A DNA stretch of 64,000 bases, from NCBI GenBank assembly GCA_946902985.2, contig OX336390.1:524166861-524230860 (forward strand), given 5' to 3'. Under the pieces are notes generated by a model. That model worked only from the letters and a program-made list of their open reading frames with translations, was not told the origin of the DNA and ran no database searches. This DNA comes from Meconema thalassinum (Eukaryota > Arthropoda > Insecta > Orthoptera > Tettigoniidae). The translations under genes and the position numbers were made by a program. Below, in pieces: positions 21,291-32,596 of this stretch. The first letter of the stretch is position 1; the number at the start of each line of letters is the position of its first letter.

Positions 21291-22265
21291 TTAGGTTTTT
21301 TTTATTAGTCCTTCCTTTATACTCTTCTTGGATCTTTCGTTTACATCCTTTACTTTCAGTCTGCCTATTGCCCACCTTTTTGGCTTTTGTCTCTTCTTCA
21401 GTTTCTTCAACTTTAATCTGCATTTCATTACAACCAGATTGTGGTCAGAGTTTATGTCAGCACCAGGATATGTTTTACAATCCAAAATATGGTTTCGAAA
21501 CGTCTGCTTGACCATAATGAAGTCGATTTGGTAACGCCTTGTATCTCCTGGCCTCATCCATGTGTATATTCTTCTATTGTGGTTATTGAATAAGGTGTTA
21601 GCTATGACCAACTCATGCTCGGTGCAGAATTCCATCAGCCTGCTTACTCGATCATTCCTTTCACCTAATCCGAAATCTCCTACTATCTTCCCTGCTCTTC
21701 CTTTTCCTATCACAGCATTCCAATCTCCCATTACTATAACATTTTCATCACCCTTGACATACCTCAGAATTTCATCTATTTCCTCGTAGACCTTTTCAAC
21801 ATCTTCATCATCAGCTTGACTGGTAGGCATATAGACTTGTGCCACTGTGGTGCACGTAGGTTTTGTATTGATTTTTGCTACAATAATCCGTTCACTATAT
21901 TGCTCAAAATATTCCACCCGCTGTCCAAGTTTCCTACTCAATATGAGACCAACCCCTGCTTGGCCATTGTTTGATTTAGTGCTTATGACCCTATAGTCTC
22001 CTGACCTAAAGTCCTGTTCTTCCTGCCAGCGCATTTCACTAATCCCAACCAAATCCAGCCTCAACCTATCCTTTTCCCTTTCCAAGTTTTCTAACCTTCC
22101 ACTTCCTAGCAGACTTCTAACATCCCACGCTCCGATCCGTAGAATATCAGATTTCCTCTTTGTCACTTCTGTGATGTTAACCCCCTCTCGAGTAGTCCCC
22201 ACCCGGAGTTCCGAGCGGGGGACTAGTTTACCTCTGGATTGGAATTTTACAAGGGAGGTGGCCAT
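21291..22265 (-). pseudogene. LINE D apurinic-type endonuclease domain
   Basis: The minus-strand frame starts at an ATG (22263-22265). It carries the LINE endonuclease (exonuclease-endonuclease-phosphatase fold) that nicks target DNA. In numbering two residues longer than from that ATG: GAWDVRSL (48-55, where the family usually has Asn for the Asp), GISEMRW with Glu79, QVYMPTSQ, GDWNAVIG with Asp183 and Asn185, QIDFIM with Asp250, and SDHNLVV with the Asp-His pair (276-277). A basic C-terminal stretch (LKKLKKRQKPKRW) follows. The frame ends in KKT then a stop at 21291, and the linker to the RT region is frameshifted and SINE-split. Most catalytic residues are kept. Confidence 0.75.
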
Positions 22266-22300
22266 CGTCACATGTAATTATGCATAGAGAGGTGCATATC

Positions 22301-25300
22301 TTCGGGAAGAGCGTTACGGCTGTAGTTTCCCGTTGCTTTCAGCCGTGCAGCAGATCGCAGTGTAGCCATTAGTTGGCTTATAATATCAATATCTTAGCCG
22401 TCTATAATACAAGTAAAGAATTGATTTATTCTGAAAGGCTGCTACTCCCTTTCAGAATAAGAACCGGATAGAACATTTCTACTAACAAGAATACTAACCT
22501 TCTACTACCAATTAAATACCAAAATTCTACAAACGAAAAACTACTAAATTTCTTAAAAATACTAAAGTACCGGTAGATATACGTGAGGGGAAATCGTGTT
22601 GTTGTTTTTTGGGGTGTAATTAATTAAGGGTTACTTGCCGTTGTTGTTCTTGTTTTTGTTTTTTTTGTGTTGATTTTCTATCCGTTGTGCCCGATATCCC
22701 AACCGTGGATTGCGTGGCCCGACACACCGCGATTCCAGGTTGAAAGTCGAAACAACATTTACCAGAGAATATCACCAACAAAAAACGTGGATGGTTAGAC
22801 ATACGCAGACATGAAGATAAAACAAAAGAAAATCGAGACCTCAAATGACCTCGGGGCGAGACGATGGACTGGGGTTCATATTATACCGTCAGACGTCGTC
22901 TCCCATCCACGTTACGTTGCGAAGCCACAGAAAGAATATGAACAAATAAGATAAAACTTCCACATTTTATTCACATCAGCACTGGTACAGTTAATAAAGA
23001 AATAAATAGTTCCTACCCCCCTGCACGTGGAGATTATCTAAATTATGTCTTGATGTGCAAACAAAACAAAATATCACATTAAATTAATTGTTAATCGGGA
23101 CAAGATCTCCTTGTGTCCTATCTTTAGGTACAATCAAACTTACGGAGATCCCGCACATGGATTTTATTGGGTTAAATTTTTAATTACACTATTGCATTGG
23201 TCATCCGTTTCTTATAATAGAGTTCATGTTTTGATGCCTATTAAACTTATAAAAGAAAAACACAAAAATATCACTGCAATTATTCCATTAGATCTCCTTC
23301 TGTCTAATTCGTGGCTGATGTATCGTGGATATTCAACTTACTTCTCTAACATATTTACAGTGTATTTAAATTTGTGCATGCTCACGTTTAGTTACGTCAA
23401 CTTCTCTCTTAACTCAAAATTACAACTTTCTTTCTGCCTTATACTGGATGCAATATCTTTACCTCAATGAATATTCAAATTCAAGATCTGAAGTATCACA
23501 CAACAGATTATTCCTGCTTTTATTCTTACTGGAGCACTTGCAATTAAATTATTCCACTGGTATAAATCTCAATAATGTTAACTGATTTTACAAAGCAATA
23601 CAAAATTCATCAGGCAAAACGTTGATATGGCAATTCTCCTATTAACTTTATACACATATTAAATGGCCCTCATGGCTCCATTGAATTCTTCTCAGGCTTG
23701 TCCTTATTTAATTATTTGCCTCATTAAATCACAGTGACCTTTCAATTTACACTTATTATTTCTCATTCTTTACATCATTTGAAACTTTGCTCACATTATT
23801 ACGTTACCATATTTTATCTGCATTGCATTTTATTATCGTAATTACTTTATTTCAGCATTATTATTACCTGTTATTCACATTTATTACTTAAATCATTGAA
23901 GCTTGTAACATCGCGTTGTGTTTATAGATCCCATTCAGCTCTCAGTGTGTTTAAAGAACAATTTAGCTGTATTATTTAGATGTTAAAATTGTGTGATTAC
24001 TTCTGTATTAATTTAGCTTTTATTATATTCCTATCAATTTAAATGATTATTATCCATTACCTCCAGACAAATTTATAAATGTTACAGTGTAAATGGTATT
24101 AAACTCATTAAAGTGTTTATCTAACTCTTTCCTTTAGCGTTACATGTTCAAAATTATCCACTTCTTATTTAGCAATATATATCCACTATATCTATGAAAA
24201 TCAGTCGCTTCTAAAGAATATAAAGAAAAATGGTGTAATGTCACCGCTTAAATCGTGACAAAAATAAATCCCCCTTTAAGTTTATCGCAATATAATTTGA
24301 CATGTGCAATCCAAACCACTAAAATCTATTTCACTACCACACTAGTTCTAGAAAAATCATGGTGTAGTGTTGGACTTCTTGCTGTGTAAATATGGAGTTC
24401 CAGACGGACTTACGGCGTCTTCCCTCGGTCTCGCCATTTAGTCTTTACCCATCTCCAAGTCTCTTGGTAGACCCGGTGATGCTTGTGGCCCTCCATTTCA
24501 ACTCCAGGAACGTCACACGCACCCGTAATCTCCCATGCCGCCTGTACTCTAGTGTGCCATGTTACGGTGTTTAAAGTTCCTCGTGAAATAAATATAGATG
24601 TTGGGTCCGATGAACTTCATGTCCTAAAAAATCCAGAAATTCTGTCCGTCTAATATGATAGTTCGCAGACTCCTGGATACACTTGTGCAAACCGCACTTT
24701 GATGAACTCAAAGGATCACGAAATATCGCCGTTTCAAAAAGCTTAACTTACGTGAGAAATCTGTCTGATGTCGCCGCCTCTAAGTTTGGCCTTCAGACAC
24801 ATATGGGTCGCACGTCACAAGTAGTTGGCCTTGGCTCGGCCATAGTTGGCTGGTAAAATGACCTCGCCGGTCTGTAAACAGAACATATCTGCTAGCCGCT
24901 TAACACATTCAGTTCTACCCTCGCGTTCAACTCCCAGCCCCAATATAACAGTTTTTAAATGACTGTAACTGCGTGAAACCATACAGACTTTCACTGTACA
25001 CGGACTGTTCGAGTCTTCACAATTCTGAAGTATTATGGTACTCCGTAAATGTTCGTTTTGTCAACTCGTTCTGTCAGTATAGATCACATGCAAATATCGC
25101 TCTGCTGGCTTAGTGACTCCACACGTCTTTCGTCACTAGACATGCGTTGGAAATATCACTTACGCTCTCGTGGGACTGTGCTTACTGCTCTGCATGTAAG
25201 ATTCAAGTGAAAGACCTCCCGGTCATTTCCTCTCCTCCAAAATTCGCTCTGTGTTTCAAGTGCCCTCTGGGTCTCTTAGATCACGTGTACTGCTTCTTCC

Positions 25301-25720
25301 TTACTGGCCCTTCGGGTTCTTACGTCATGGTAGGTATTCACAAATCCTCTAATGATCTTAGTAGAATAGTGAGCGTGACATTCTTACATATTCAAGTTCT
25401 CTTGACATTATGGAATCCATGTGGCCATGGCAGTGACGTCACAGCAATCATGCACGTCATCTGTTCTTCACTAAATAATGCGGTGCAATCCAATCTCTTG
25501 ACACATGGCAAATCGGGTACACCGTGATTTATCTACGTGTGATTGTCATGAATCGTGATTGTAATTATGAGATGTGTTTCTTACCAACTTCTAAATACTT
25601 ACAGGAGTTATGGGATCCTTTAGGAGTCATTTAGGGGTTAGTATTTTAGTTGTTAATTACGTGAATTTGAATCCCGTGGTGGAAGGATGTGTATCCATCG
25701 CATTGGATGACCTTGTGCCT
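22301..25720. other. no gene recognised (3.4 kb)
   Basis: Mostly AT-rich, unique-looking DNA. The first ~80 bases may be LINE D 5' leader. GT-rich stretches lie near 22,640-22,680. An open frame at 25147-25527 (+) and a few shorter ones have no recognisable motif. No splice-bounded coding blocks, RNA gene or repeat family was identified. Confidence 0.45.
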
Positions 25721-25722
25721 AA

Positions 25723-25800
25723 ATACAGTGGAATCTCGATAGTACGTTTTTCAAGGGACTGAAAAATTTGGACGTCATATGCGGGAAAACGTACTACCGA
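25723..25800. mobile_element. possible pogo-like transposon end
   Basis: 'acagtggaatctcgatagta' resembles terminal repeats of pogo/Tigger-type elements (CAGT(G/A)GAA.CTCGATA). It is followed by an internal partly inverted 'cgtactaccgaaaatcg'. A matching opposite end was not found nearby, so at most this is a fragment. Confidence 0.3.
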
Positions 25801-27110
25801 AAATCGCCATACTGCACTTGCAACGTATAAGAAAGAACGTGGCGTATATATGGACGTTAAATCGCCGACTTTAGTAAGTGATTGTATGCACTACTACAGT
25901 CACGGCATAAACATAGGTTATCAGTAACTTACACGGAATAAATAACATAAAAATGAATTACTGTACCTCTACACTACAGTATAATACAGGGTCTTTATTT
26001 TGACTTAGCAAGGACATTCTCGCGCTCCGCCAGTGACGGCTCAGTTGCCGGCGACCGCGCACGCATACGTAGGCCTACGGCAGAAAACGGTGCTTAAAAT
26101 CAGTAGCCTACCATGCAGTTTTCTAATAGCAGAAAATACTGGAGGGCTACCTGTAAGAAGGAATCTTCACCCTTGAGAAAATCACAGCACCGACCCACTC
26201 AAATCTTGCATTTCTCGTAAGTAATGATAGGAAATAAATTTATTACAGGCTATTTTGATACTGTAAAATGAATAATAACAAAAACGTTTTTCCTTGAAAG
26301 AAAATGAACATCCTAGTATCCATCTCATAATCTATCGTACATCGAGATTGAGACTGTATAAATAAATCAATTGGGCATAACTGAGTAGTGGCTTGCAGAT
26401 CTTTTTAATACTGTGCATTGATTTTATTTCAGGGCTAGGGACATCAATGTCACTATCCCCTTCTAGTGCGAAATGTGTGAATTTAACAGGATCTAGTTGC
26501 GGAAAAATGTATAAAATGCACTAAGTGATGAGCAGTCGAACTGCTACATCGCAACTCTGCCCCTACGGCACTCGTCAAAATTATTATTTCGGCTAAAGGT
26601 TAGAAATCTTCTCAACACACTTCCAATATCCATGAGGAGAACATTTCCTACTTCACTAACGTGGTTTGGAGACACCTTACTTTAATGAAGCGATAATTGC
26701 TAATCAAAATTTAATGTTTTTCAGTCGGTCAACACGATTGTACCCAATTGTAATGTATGGTTCCTAAATCCTGAAAAATATTATATGAGATATTCGATGA
26801 CCAGTTTCGGTCGTGAAGAGAACATCGTCAGATTCCTTACACGTAGGCTATTAAATCTATGTCTACAAGTACTGGTTATTTACAATATATTGGGATGCAG
26901 TAGTAATTAAACTAGCTGAACAAGTCAATATATGTGATTGTTTTTCAGTCACTGATAGTGGGGATTGATCTTCAAGTTTGTTTGCAAGTTTGTGATAATG
27001 TGATTGTTATTAAATAGTCAGGTTATTGTGGATAGTGAACTTATGTGTGGTCCGTTTTTGCGCAGCTGCCACATCCTACCTCCACTGCCTGAAATGAACT
27101 GCATTGCTAC
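25801..27110. other. no gene recognised
   Basis: No coding or RNA signals. A ~100-base block at 26376-26480 ('ataactgagtagtggcttgc', 'aatactgtgc', 'cagggcta') resembles 34545-34640, so it is a small dispersed repeat. The 26795-26850 stretch ('gaccagtttcggtcgtgaag') has an AT-rich context and was not assigned. Confidence 0.4.
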
Positions 27111-27111
27111 C

Positions 27112-27285
27112 GTTAATCACACAATCGTGAACAACGGAACCTCCATTGTACGTGAAATTCGAACAACCGGACGCAACCTTTCCACCTCGAAAACCTCATA
27201 TGCATTAACCAGCAATCGAAACAAGTCTGTCTTGAAGAGAGGCAAGCTCATTGGCCACTGCGCCATCTCACCCCCATACATGACT
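27112..27285 (-). mobile_element. SINE family A, diverged copy
   Basis: On the minus strand: 'gggggtgagatggcgcagtg' (A-box region), 'ttgcctctcttcaag', the B-box-like 'tttcgattgctggttaatgc', 'gaggttttcgaggtgg' and 'atggaggttccgttg'. The order matches family A, but with many differences. Older or another subfamily; the tail is lost. Confidence 0.5.
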
Positions 27286-27853
27286 TAGGCAACCCACTTT
27301 CAGGTAAGGTTATCCTCCCCTGTTCATTGTTCTTCCTCATTCCGTGATCAAAATGCATGCGGGAGGAGAGATATTGGCAACATTACTCTCCGTCCGTGAT
27401 TTTGTTCCCCTCTGCCTTACGTACAGTACACGAAGACTAACAATAAAATAGCTTGCAGATGTGGGATTGTATCTGTTGCCATCAGTATTCTGAGACTCTC
27501 CGTCTGCTAGGTCTTGTGACATATTCAGTTTATCTCACTGCAGCATATTAAGTAATATTTTAAATTGATTAATCAAAGCACACATTGCAGCTATGTGAGC
27601 CTTTTACGCTTGCACAAATTTATTTAATTATTTATTTATTTATTTACATATGTTACGCCCTCATTGGAGCACTTAACCAAAACAAGTATATACATGTCTC
27701 AAAAACAATTTTAAAGAATCAGCTTCTTATTTTTCTTCTTTTCCCAAAACATTTTCATTCTAGTCGACCTTGCCGCTCTCTCTGCATCGATTATGGTGTA
27801 AGTTTTGCGGGTAAAGTTTTTTAAGGGAAGTCGGATGTTCTTGTTTTTCAAGA

Positions 27854-28035
27854 AAGGAAAGGAAAGGAAGCTTGTAGTTTAACGTGACCGTTAATCTTGA
27901 GATCATGAGCCACGGGACCTCCTTTTTACGTGGAATCCGAACCACAGGACATGGCATTTCACTTCGAAAATCTCACATGCATTGACCGGGAATCGAACCC
28001 GGACCACCTTGGTGAGAGGCATACAGCTAGACCGC
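27854..28035 (-). mobile_element. SINE family A, 3' part of a copy split by LINE A
   Basis: The minus strand carries the SINE from 'gcggtctagctgtatgcc' through the B-box ('gggttcgattcccgg') to its AAGG/CTTT-type tail. The first 19 bases of the SINE are 4.8 kb away at 32800-32818. The outer target duplication 'tgtttttcaaga' is perfect: 27842-27853 on this side and 32821-32832 on the other. The piece abuts the poly(T) of LINE A. Confidence 0.85.
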
Positions 28036-28109
28036 TTTTTTTTTTTTTTTTTTTTAGCTCTTTACAGAATTACAGAATTTTCAGATATGATAAATACCGG
28101 ACTAATACA

Positions 28110-31100
28110 TCACAAGAAATCCAGATAGTGTCCATATTTATCGTATAATTGTCCACTTTCACTAAGCTTCCAACGCTCTTTTTGCAGGTGATACCTGAGA
28201 TCCAGGAAAGAGAAATGTTGATCATTGTCCATCACGAAGTGTACATATTGGCCCATTATCCACACAATGGCAGTCTGTTTAATTTGGGGGAAGGCGGTCA
28301 CCGACAAACGAACCAACTTCCTGTCAGCAAGGTCATTCGAGGGCACATTTAATAGTTGACATACTTTTCCCTTACACCACAGCCACGTGGAGGCAACTCG
28401 CGTGCATGATGTGAAGCGGTGTATCGCCGTATCAGTTTGACCACATATAGTACACCATGGGTAAGCTTCAAGATGGATGGTATATCGCCGTAGAGCGGTT
28501 GGGATGAGATCGTTGAGGAAGATAAAAACTTGGGAGTGTACAGCAGAAGAAATGGACATAGCCCCAAAATTTTTCCAAACAGTGGGCCAATGGACATAGA
28601 GGGTGGTGGCCTCTATTCGCGGTTTGGAGTGTACCACTTGCCGCAACATGTTATAGATACTTTTCGTCGTTGGAACAATCCCTGATGGCATTTGGCGAAC
28701 AGTTTCCAGAAGGTGCTGTTGATGGTCCTTAAATATCTTCGGCAAAGCTCTATCACAACCACGGGCTGTGTTTCGAATATCTTTGTATAGCGCTTTCGTA
28801 AAAGTGTCATGTTGGGAAAGAATGGTGATATCGTTCTTGCAGAGGAGTGCACGGCATTTCATGCCATGAGCTGTTAGCCCTAGCCCGCCTTGCCGGGATG
28901 GGAGATACAACTGTTCCCGTTGTACTCGGAACAAAAATCCTTGCCATATAAACCAACCTGTATATTTTGCCAATTGGCTCTCAAACATTTTGGGAAGTGG
29001 GAAAAGTTGTGCGACATACCATATTTTAGAGAGCGCAAACACGTTGAGGACCATGACCCGTTGCACTATATTGAGGTTTCTTTGACCAAATTGGATCAGC
29101 ACTCCCCTAACTTTGGCAATGACCTTAGTCCAGTTAACTTGCACTGTGTCCAGAAGCGTTTGCTTCCAGGTAATGCCAAGAATTTTCACCTCATTTACTA
29201 TCCGGAACCAGGGCTGTGGGGTAATCACTGAGTTAGTATTGAGCGGAAGCAAAGCAGTTTTCTGGGGGTTCGATTGTGCTCCAGAGGCGATATGGTAGAG
29301 CTGAAGGACGCTATCGATGTGGGAGATGTCTTCTTCATTGCGGATCAATATTGATACGTCATCAGCATAGGCGCACATTCCAAAAACATGTGTGGACAGT
29401 TTGTAACCCTGTAGCTTCACCTGGGTAGTCCGAATGAACGGTTCAAGGCCAATGACAAAAAGTAGCATAGAAAGGGGACATCCTTGCCTAACTGATCGTT
29501 GTATTGGAATCAGAGGGGAAAGAAAACCGTTGACGAGCACTCTAGACGTAGCATTACAATTTATCATACGAATGTAGTCAATAAGGATTTCAGGAAATTC
29601 GTAGTGTTGCAAGACCATGTACAAGTATTCATGACTGATGCGGTCGAAAGCTTTATCAAGATCTAAGGTGAGAAAACTCATTGGCTCAGTGGGGAGCATT
29701 TCGGCTTTTAGGTGTAGGTCCCGTAGTATCGCTAAGTTTGTTAACAGAGTTCTTCCAGGAATACTGCAACATTGTTCATCACCAATGATATCAGGTAGAA
29801 CAGTCTTCAATCGGCATGCAAGTACTTTGGTAAGGACTTTATAGTCACTGCAGAGCAGAGTAACTGGTCGGAAGTCACCAACTGCCATGGGAGAGGATGT
29901 TTTTGGTATGAGGACTATGGTACCCTCGTGATGTGATTGACAAAGAGCACGACGTTGGAGAATGGTACGCAGGACATGACAAAATTCTTTGCCAATGAGA
30001 GGCCAGAAGTGTTTATACATTTCATATGGCAGTCCATCAATGCCAGGTGAGCGGTTGTTTGGGAGTCGTTTAACCACGGAGTGAATCTCTTCATCCGTAA
30101 TATCCGCGCTGAGCAGAGTTTTGTTGTCCGGAGATAGTTTGGTACTGCAAGATGACAGCAATAGGGTCACCTGCTGTGGATCAATGGGAGCCTTAGCGTA
30201 GAACCGTTGATAAAATAATGATATTTCACTACGTATAGCGTCAGGGGAGGTGACGACACTTCCAGTACTGGTGCGGAGGCGGTGGATATATTTACGTTGC
30301 CGCTCACGTTGTCCTTTGGCGATATGGTATACACTTGCACTTTCGTCCGGGAGCACTGTACGATCTTTTAAAGCCACGTTGATATGAGCGAGCGTTCGTT
30401 GCTGTAGAGACAGGAGCTTGGTTTTAACTTCCCGGATCTGGTCATATATACGCTCCCCAGCATCAGATCTTTGCTGGAGCTGGCGAAGAACTCGATAGTA
30501 AAATTCAACTGTATCCCGTCTTTCCCGACCTCGTTGGTAAGATATGTTCTTAAAGACGCGGCGGATCCCTGGTTTAACTAAAATATCCCACCAGTCTGTG
30601 CAGTCGCGAAATTTGCCTTTTTGTTGGACCCATCGAATCCAGTGTTGTCTGAAAATATCTTGGCATTCCTCCTCCAGTAACAGCGAGCAATTCAGCTTCC
30701 AATAACCTCTTCCTATGTGAAATATGGGATGGGGGTAAGAGATTGTACATACGACAGCATGATGGTTAGTGAAACTGGCAGGAATCACTTCATATCGTCT
30801 AGGCTGGATGAGTTCCTGTGAAAAGTAGATGCGGTCAAGTCGTGATGAGGAGTTGTGACTTATACAGGTGTAATGGGGCAGGGGCACCCTTAAACTATCC
30901 ACAGCATCAATGAGGTGTAGGGAGGTAAGAAGGGTCCTGAGAGCCGGGTTGACACCTCTGTATGGACTAGTGGAATCCTCTGGGCGTTGAATACAATTGA
31001 AATCCCCTGCAAGAATAAGTTTTTCCTTAACGTCGTGCAGATGAGGCAGTATACTCTGTTGAAAGAACATTTTCCGTTCCACACGTTTATTAGACCCGGA

Positions 31101-31436
31101 TGGGGCATATACATTTATCAGGGTGGTATTGTTTATGTGTCCAGATATTATGCGTCCTGATGGATGACATAGCACACCTGCGAGTGGGATATCATGTCTT
31201 ATGAGGAATCCGGTCCCTCTATTCGTATTACCGGTATTGATGTATTGTTTGTAGAAGGCAGATATGGGTAAACACGGTATAGCAACTTCTTGAAGGAAAG
31301 CAATGTCAATGTCAGCATCTCGAAGGAATCTCTCCAACAGTTGAAATTTCAGAGGGCATTCTATTACATTGATATTCACAGTGGCCACAGTGAGAAATTG
31401 CGCCATTACGAGAAGTATAAAAGCTGTGCTAGACAT
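28110..31436 (-). CDS. LINE A ORF2: endonuclease and reverse transcriptase
   Basis: About 1100 residues without a stop. Numbering is from the GTG at 31487; the first ATG is codon 18 (31434-31436), which I chose as the start. Domains: apurinic-type endonuclease (33-255) with LQEV Glu67, YAPSGS, AGDFN Asp162/Asn164, SRLDRIY Asp218 and TNHHAVV at 240-246. The last normally reads (S/T)DHH; Asn replaces the catalytic Asp at 241. The reverse transcriptase (about 480-760) has SPGIDGLPYEMY, DFRPVTLL, TLDLDKAFDRIS with Asp609, SVRQGCPLSMLLF and YADD 707-710. A C-terminal CCHC knuckle (Cys1012-Cys1015-His1023-Cys1028) follows. The frame overlaps the ORF1 stop (TAGTG), so reinitiation at GTG is an alternative. 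Probably intact for polymerase; endonuclease activity is uncertain. Confidence 0.85.
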   Translation of the reverse strand: MSSTAFILLVMAQFLTVATVNINVIECPLKFQLLERFLRDADIDIAFLQEVAIPCLPISAFYKQYINTGNTNRGTGFLIRHDIPLAGVLCHPSGRIISGHINNTTLINVYAPSGSNKRVERKMFFQQSILPHLHDVKEKLILAGDFNCIQRPEDSTSPYRGVNPALRTLLTSLHLIDAVDSLRVPLPHYTCISHNSSSRLDRIYFSQELIQPRRYEVIPASFTNHHAVVCTISYPHPIFHIGRGYWKLNCSLLLEEECQDIFRQHWIRWVQQKGKFRDCTDWWDILVKPGIRRVFKNISYQRGRERRDTVEFYYRVLRQLQQRSDAGERIYDQIREVKTKLLSLQQRTLAHINVALKDRTVLPDESASVYHIAKGQRERQRKYIHRLRTSTGSVVTSPDAIRSEISLFYQRFYAKAPIDPQQVTLLLSSCSTKLSPDNKTLLSADITDEEIHSVVKRLPNNRSPGIDGLPYEMYKHFWPLIGKEFCHVLRTILQRRALCQSHHEGTIVLIPKTSSPMAVGDFRPVTLLCSDYKVLTKVLACRLKTVLPDIIGDEQCCSIPGRTLLTNLAILRDLHLKAEMLPTEPMSFLTLDLDKAFDRISHEYLYMVLQHYEFPEILIDYIRMINCNATSRVLVNGFLSPLIPIQRSVRQGCPLSMLLFVIGLEPFIRTTQVKLQGYKLSTHVFGMCAYADDVSILIRNEEDISHIDSVLQLYHIASGAQSNPQKTALLPLNTNSVITPQPWFRIVNEVKILGITWKQTLLDTVQVNWTKVIAKVRGVLIQFGQRNLNIVQRVMVLNVFALSKIWYVAQLFPLPKMFESQLAKYTGWFIWQGFLFRVQREQLYLPSRQGGLGLTAHGMKCRALLCKNDITILSQHDTFTKALYKDIRNTARGCDRALPKIFKDHQQHLLETVRQMPSGIVPTTKSIYNMLRQVVHSKPRIEATTLYVHWPTVWKNFGAMSISSAVHSQVFIFLNDLIPTALRRYTIHLEAYPWCTICGQTDTAIHRFTSCTRVASTWLWCKGKVCQLLNVPSNDLADRKLVRLSVTAFPQIKQTAIVWIMGQYVHFVMDNDQHFSFLDLRYHLQKERWKLSESGQLYDKYGHYLDFL

Positions 31437-31486
31437 ACTGGAAGGTGGACTCGAAAGAAGACACAGGTGAGAATTATCCTGGTGCA

Positions 31487-32596
31487 CTATGTCAAATTAG
31501 GTTGAGATAGTTCCTTTTGACTGCCATTCATAGGCCGGCTGTCAGCGGGTGAGAGCGTTCGTGGGTCCCTAGATGACGTAGAAAGAAGATTTTGTTTCTT
31601 TTTCACAGCTGCGGAAACGTTTGTGGAGCCAGTTTTATTCTTCGGGGCTGGTACGGCAATCGAGGCATTTGTTTTAATCTTCTTAGAGACGTTCTCGGAT
31701 CCCCGATCAACAGTCTTAAGTGAGTCGGTAGGGACCAGCGAAGTCTGGGGCAGTGAAGACAAAAGTTCTGTGGCAGCCTGTAATAACGGCAGAGTTGGTT
31801 CTGAGGCTGCGATACAGGTTGCCGAGAGCACAGGGGCACTCTGTGTCTCGCAGCTCTGTTCAGGGCAAGGTATCAGTTCTGCGTCAGATGTATCCGAGGT
31901 CACTCCTGGTGTTGTCCCAGCTGACTGATCAATGATCATGTTTTCATATGACGTTTGCTGCGTCACAACTTCCGAGTATTGTACACGTCGTTGTTGTGTA
32001 GGAGTTATACCGAGGGGAATCATTTTCTTTGGGCAGTTAATACGGAGATGTGTGGTAGCATTGCAAATTAAACAGGTCTGTTTCTGTCCATTATACGTTA
32101 TATAGCCAGAATGGCCACCAAAAGCCTCAGTGGAGGGGATATCTTGCTTGATTTCCATAGTTACGGCACGTATTCCATTATACACCGGGAACTGATAAGC
32201 AGAAGACCATTGTTCTTTCCTGACGTCACTCACAGTGCCATATTTCGACAGGACGGATTTGAAAATTTCAGGGGGTACTTCGAGTGGGACATTAAATATA
32301 CGCACTGTGGTAAAATTGGAATCCGCTGTGGAGAGCTTAACATTGGTCATTTCGCCAGAATCATACTGAAATTTAATAGGATCTGCAAAAGTATTTAACA
32401 ATTTCTGATAAATGGATATGGTGATTACCTTAATGTACATGGTTTTTTCGTGCGCATTTAACTGGATGGCTTCTACTTGGTCGACCGTCAACCGGAGGGT
32501 ATCGCCAATCCAGCGGTGAATTTCTCCTGGTGAGGGGCGAGAACTCTGCCTGTCCCATTGGCAGCGAACGGTGTTTTTTCTCTGGTATCCGGACAT
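31487..32596 (-). CDS. LINE A ORF1: RNA-binding protein with zinc knuckle
   Basis: 369 codons from the ATG at 32594-32596. The frame is open further upstream to a GTG at 32680, which adds 28 residues; positions here use that longer numbering. An RRM-like stretch is seen at about 125-180 (VRIFNVPLEVPPEIF, then YGTVSDVRKE). A CCHC knuckle follows: Cys203-Cys206-His211-Cys216 (CLICNATTHLRINC). The C-terminal 180 residues are low-complexity, rich in Ser/Thr/Pro with Lys clusters (KKIKT, VKKKQN). Proteins of this type bind element RNA and act as chaperones for it. Its TAG stop overlaps the first in-frame GTG of ORF2 by one base, which suggests coupled translation. Confidence 0.8.
   Translation of the reverse strand: MSGYQRKNTVRCQWDRQSSRPSPGEIHRWIGDTLRLTVDQVEAIQLNAHEKTMYIKVITISIYQKLLNTFADPIKFQYDSGEMTNVKLSTADSNFTTVRIFNVPLEVPPEIFKSVLSKYGTVSDVRKEQWSSAYQFPVYNGIRAVTMEIKQDIPSTEAFGGHSGYITYNGQKQTCLICNATTHLRINCPKKMIPLGITPTQQRRVQYSEVVTQQTSYENMIIDQSAGTTPGVTSDTSDAELIPCPEQSCETQSAPVLSATCIAASEPTLPLLQAATELLSSLPQTSLVPTDSLKTVDRGSENVSKKIKTNASIAVPAPKNKTGSTNVSAAVKKKQNLLSTSSRDPRTLSPADSRPMNGSQKELSQPNLT

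Larger units (their letters stand above)
16153..22300 (-). mobile_element. LINE family D, near-complete copy with two later insertions
   Basis: A short LINE in minus orientation. The 5' end is near 22.3 kb, the endonuclease frame is 22265-21291, the RT region is 20658-19744, and the C-terminus and 3' end are at 19740-19599 plus 16710-16195. It closes with a (CAA)n tail (GTT repeats at 16153-16196 on the plus strand). Two insertions break it: 16711-19598 (2.9 kb) and a SINE A at 20857-21052. Removing both leaves about 3 kb, the size usual for one-ORF RTE-type LINEs. The endonuclease resembles proteins often annotated as 'craniofacial development protein 2-like'. Frameshifts and stops make it inactive. 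RTE is my best clade guess. Confidence 0.75.

Noticed and set aside
25147..25527. 126-codon open frame on the plus strand
   Set aside because: No recognisable domain, no coding context and no supporting signals; likely chance.
26785..26860. Hammerhead-like 'gaccagtttcggtcgtgaag' segment
   Set aside because: It lacks the CTGATGA strand in the right place; the pairing is a simple short hairpin.
29638..32398. Several plus-strand open frames over LINE A
   Set aside because: They are antisense shadows of ORF1 and ORF2, which carry clear RT, endonuclease and zinc-knuckle motifs.
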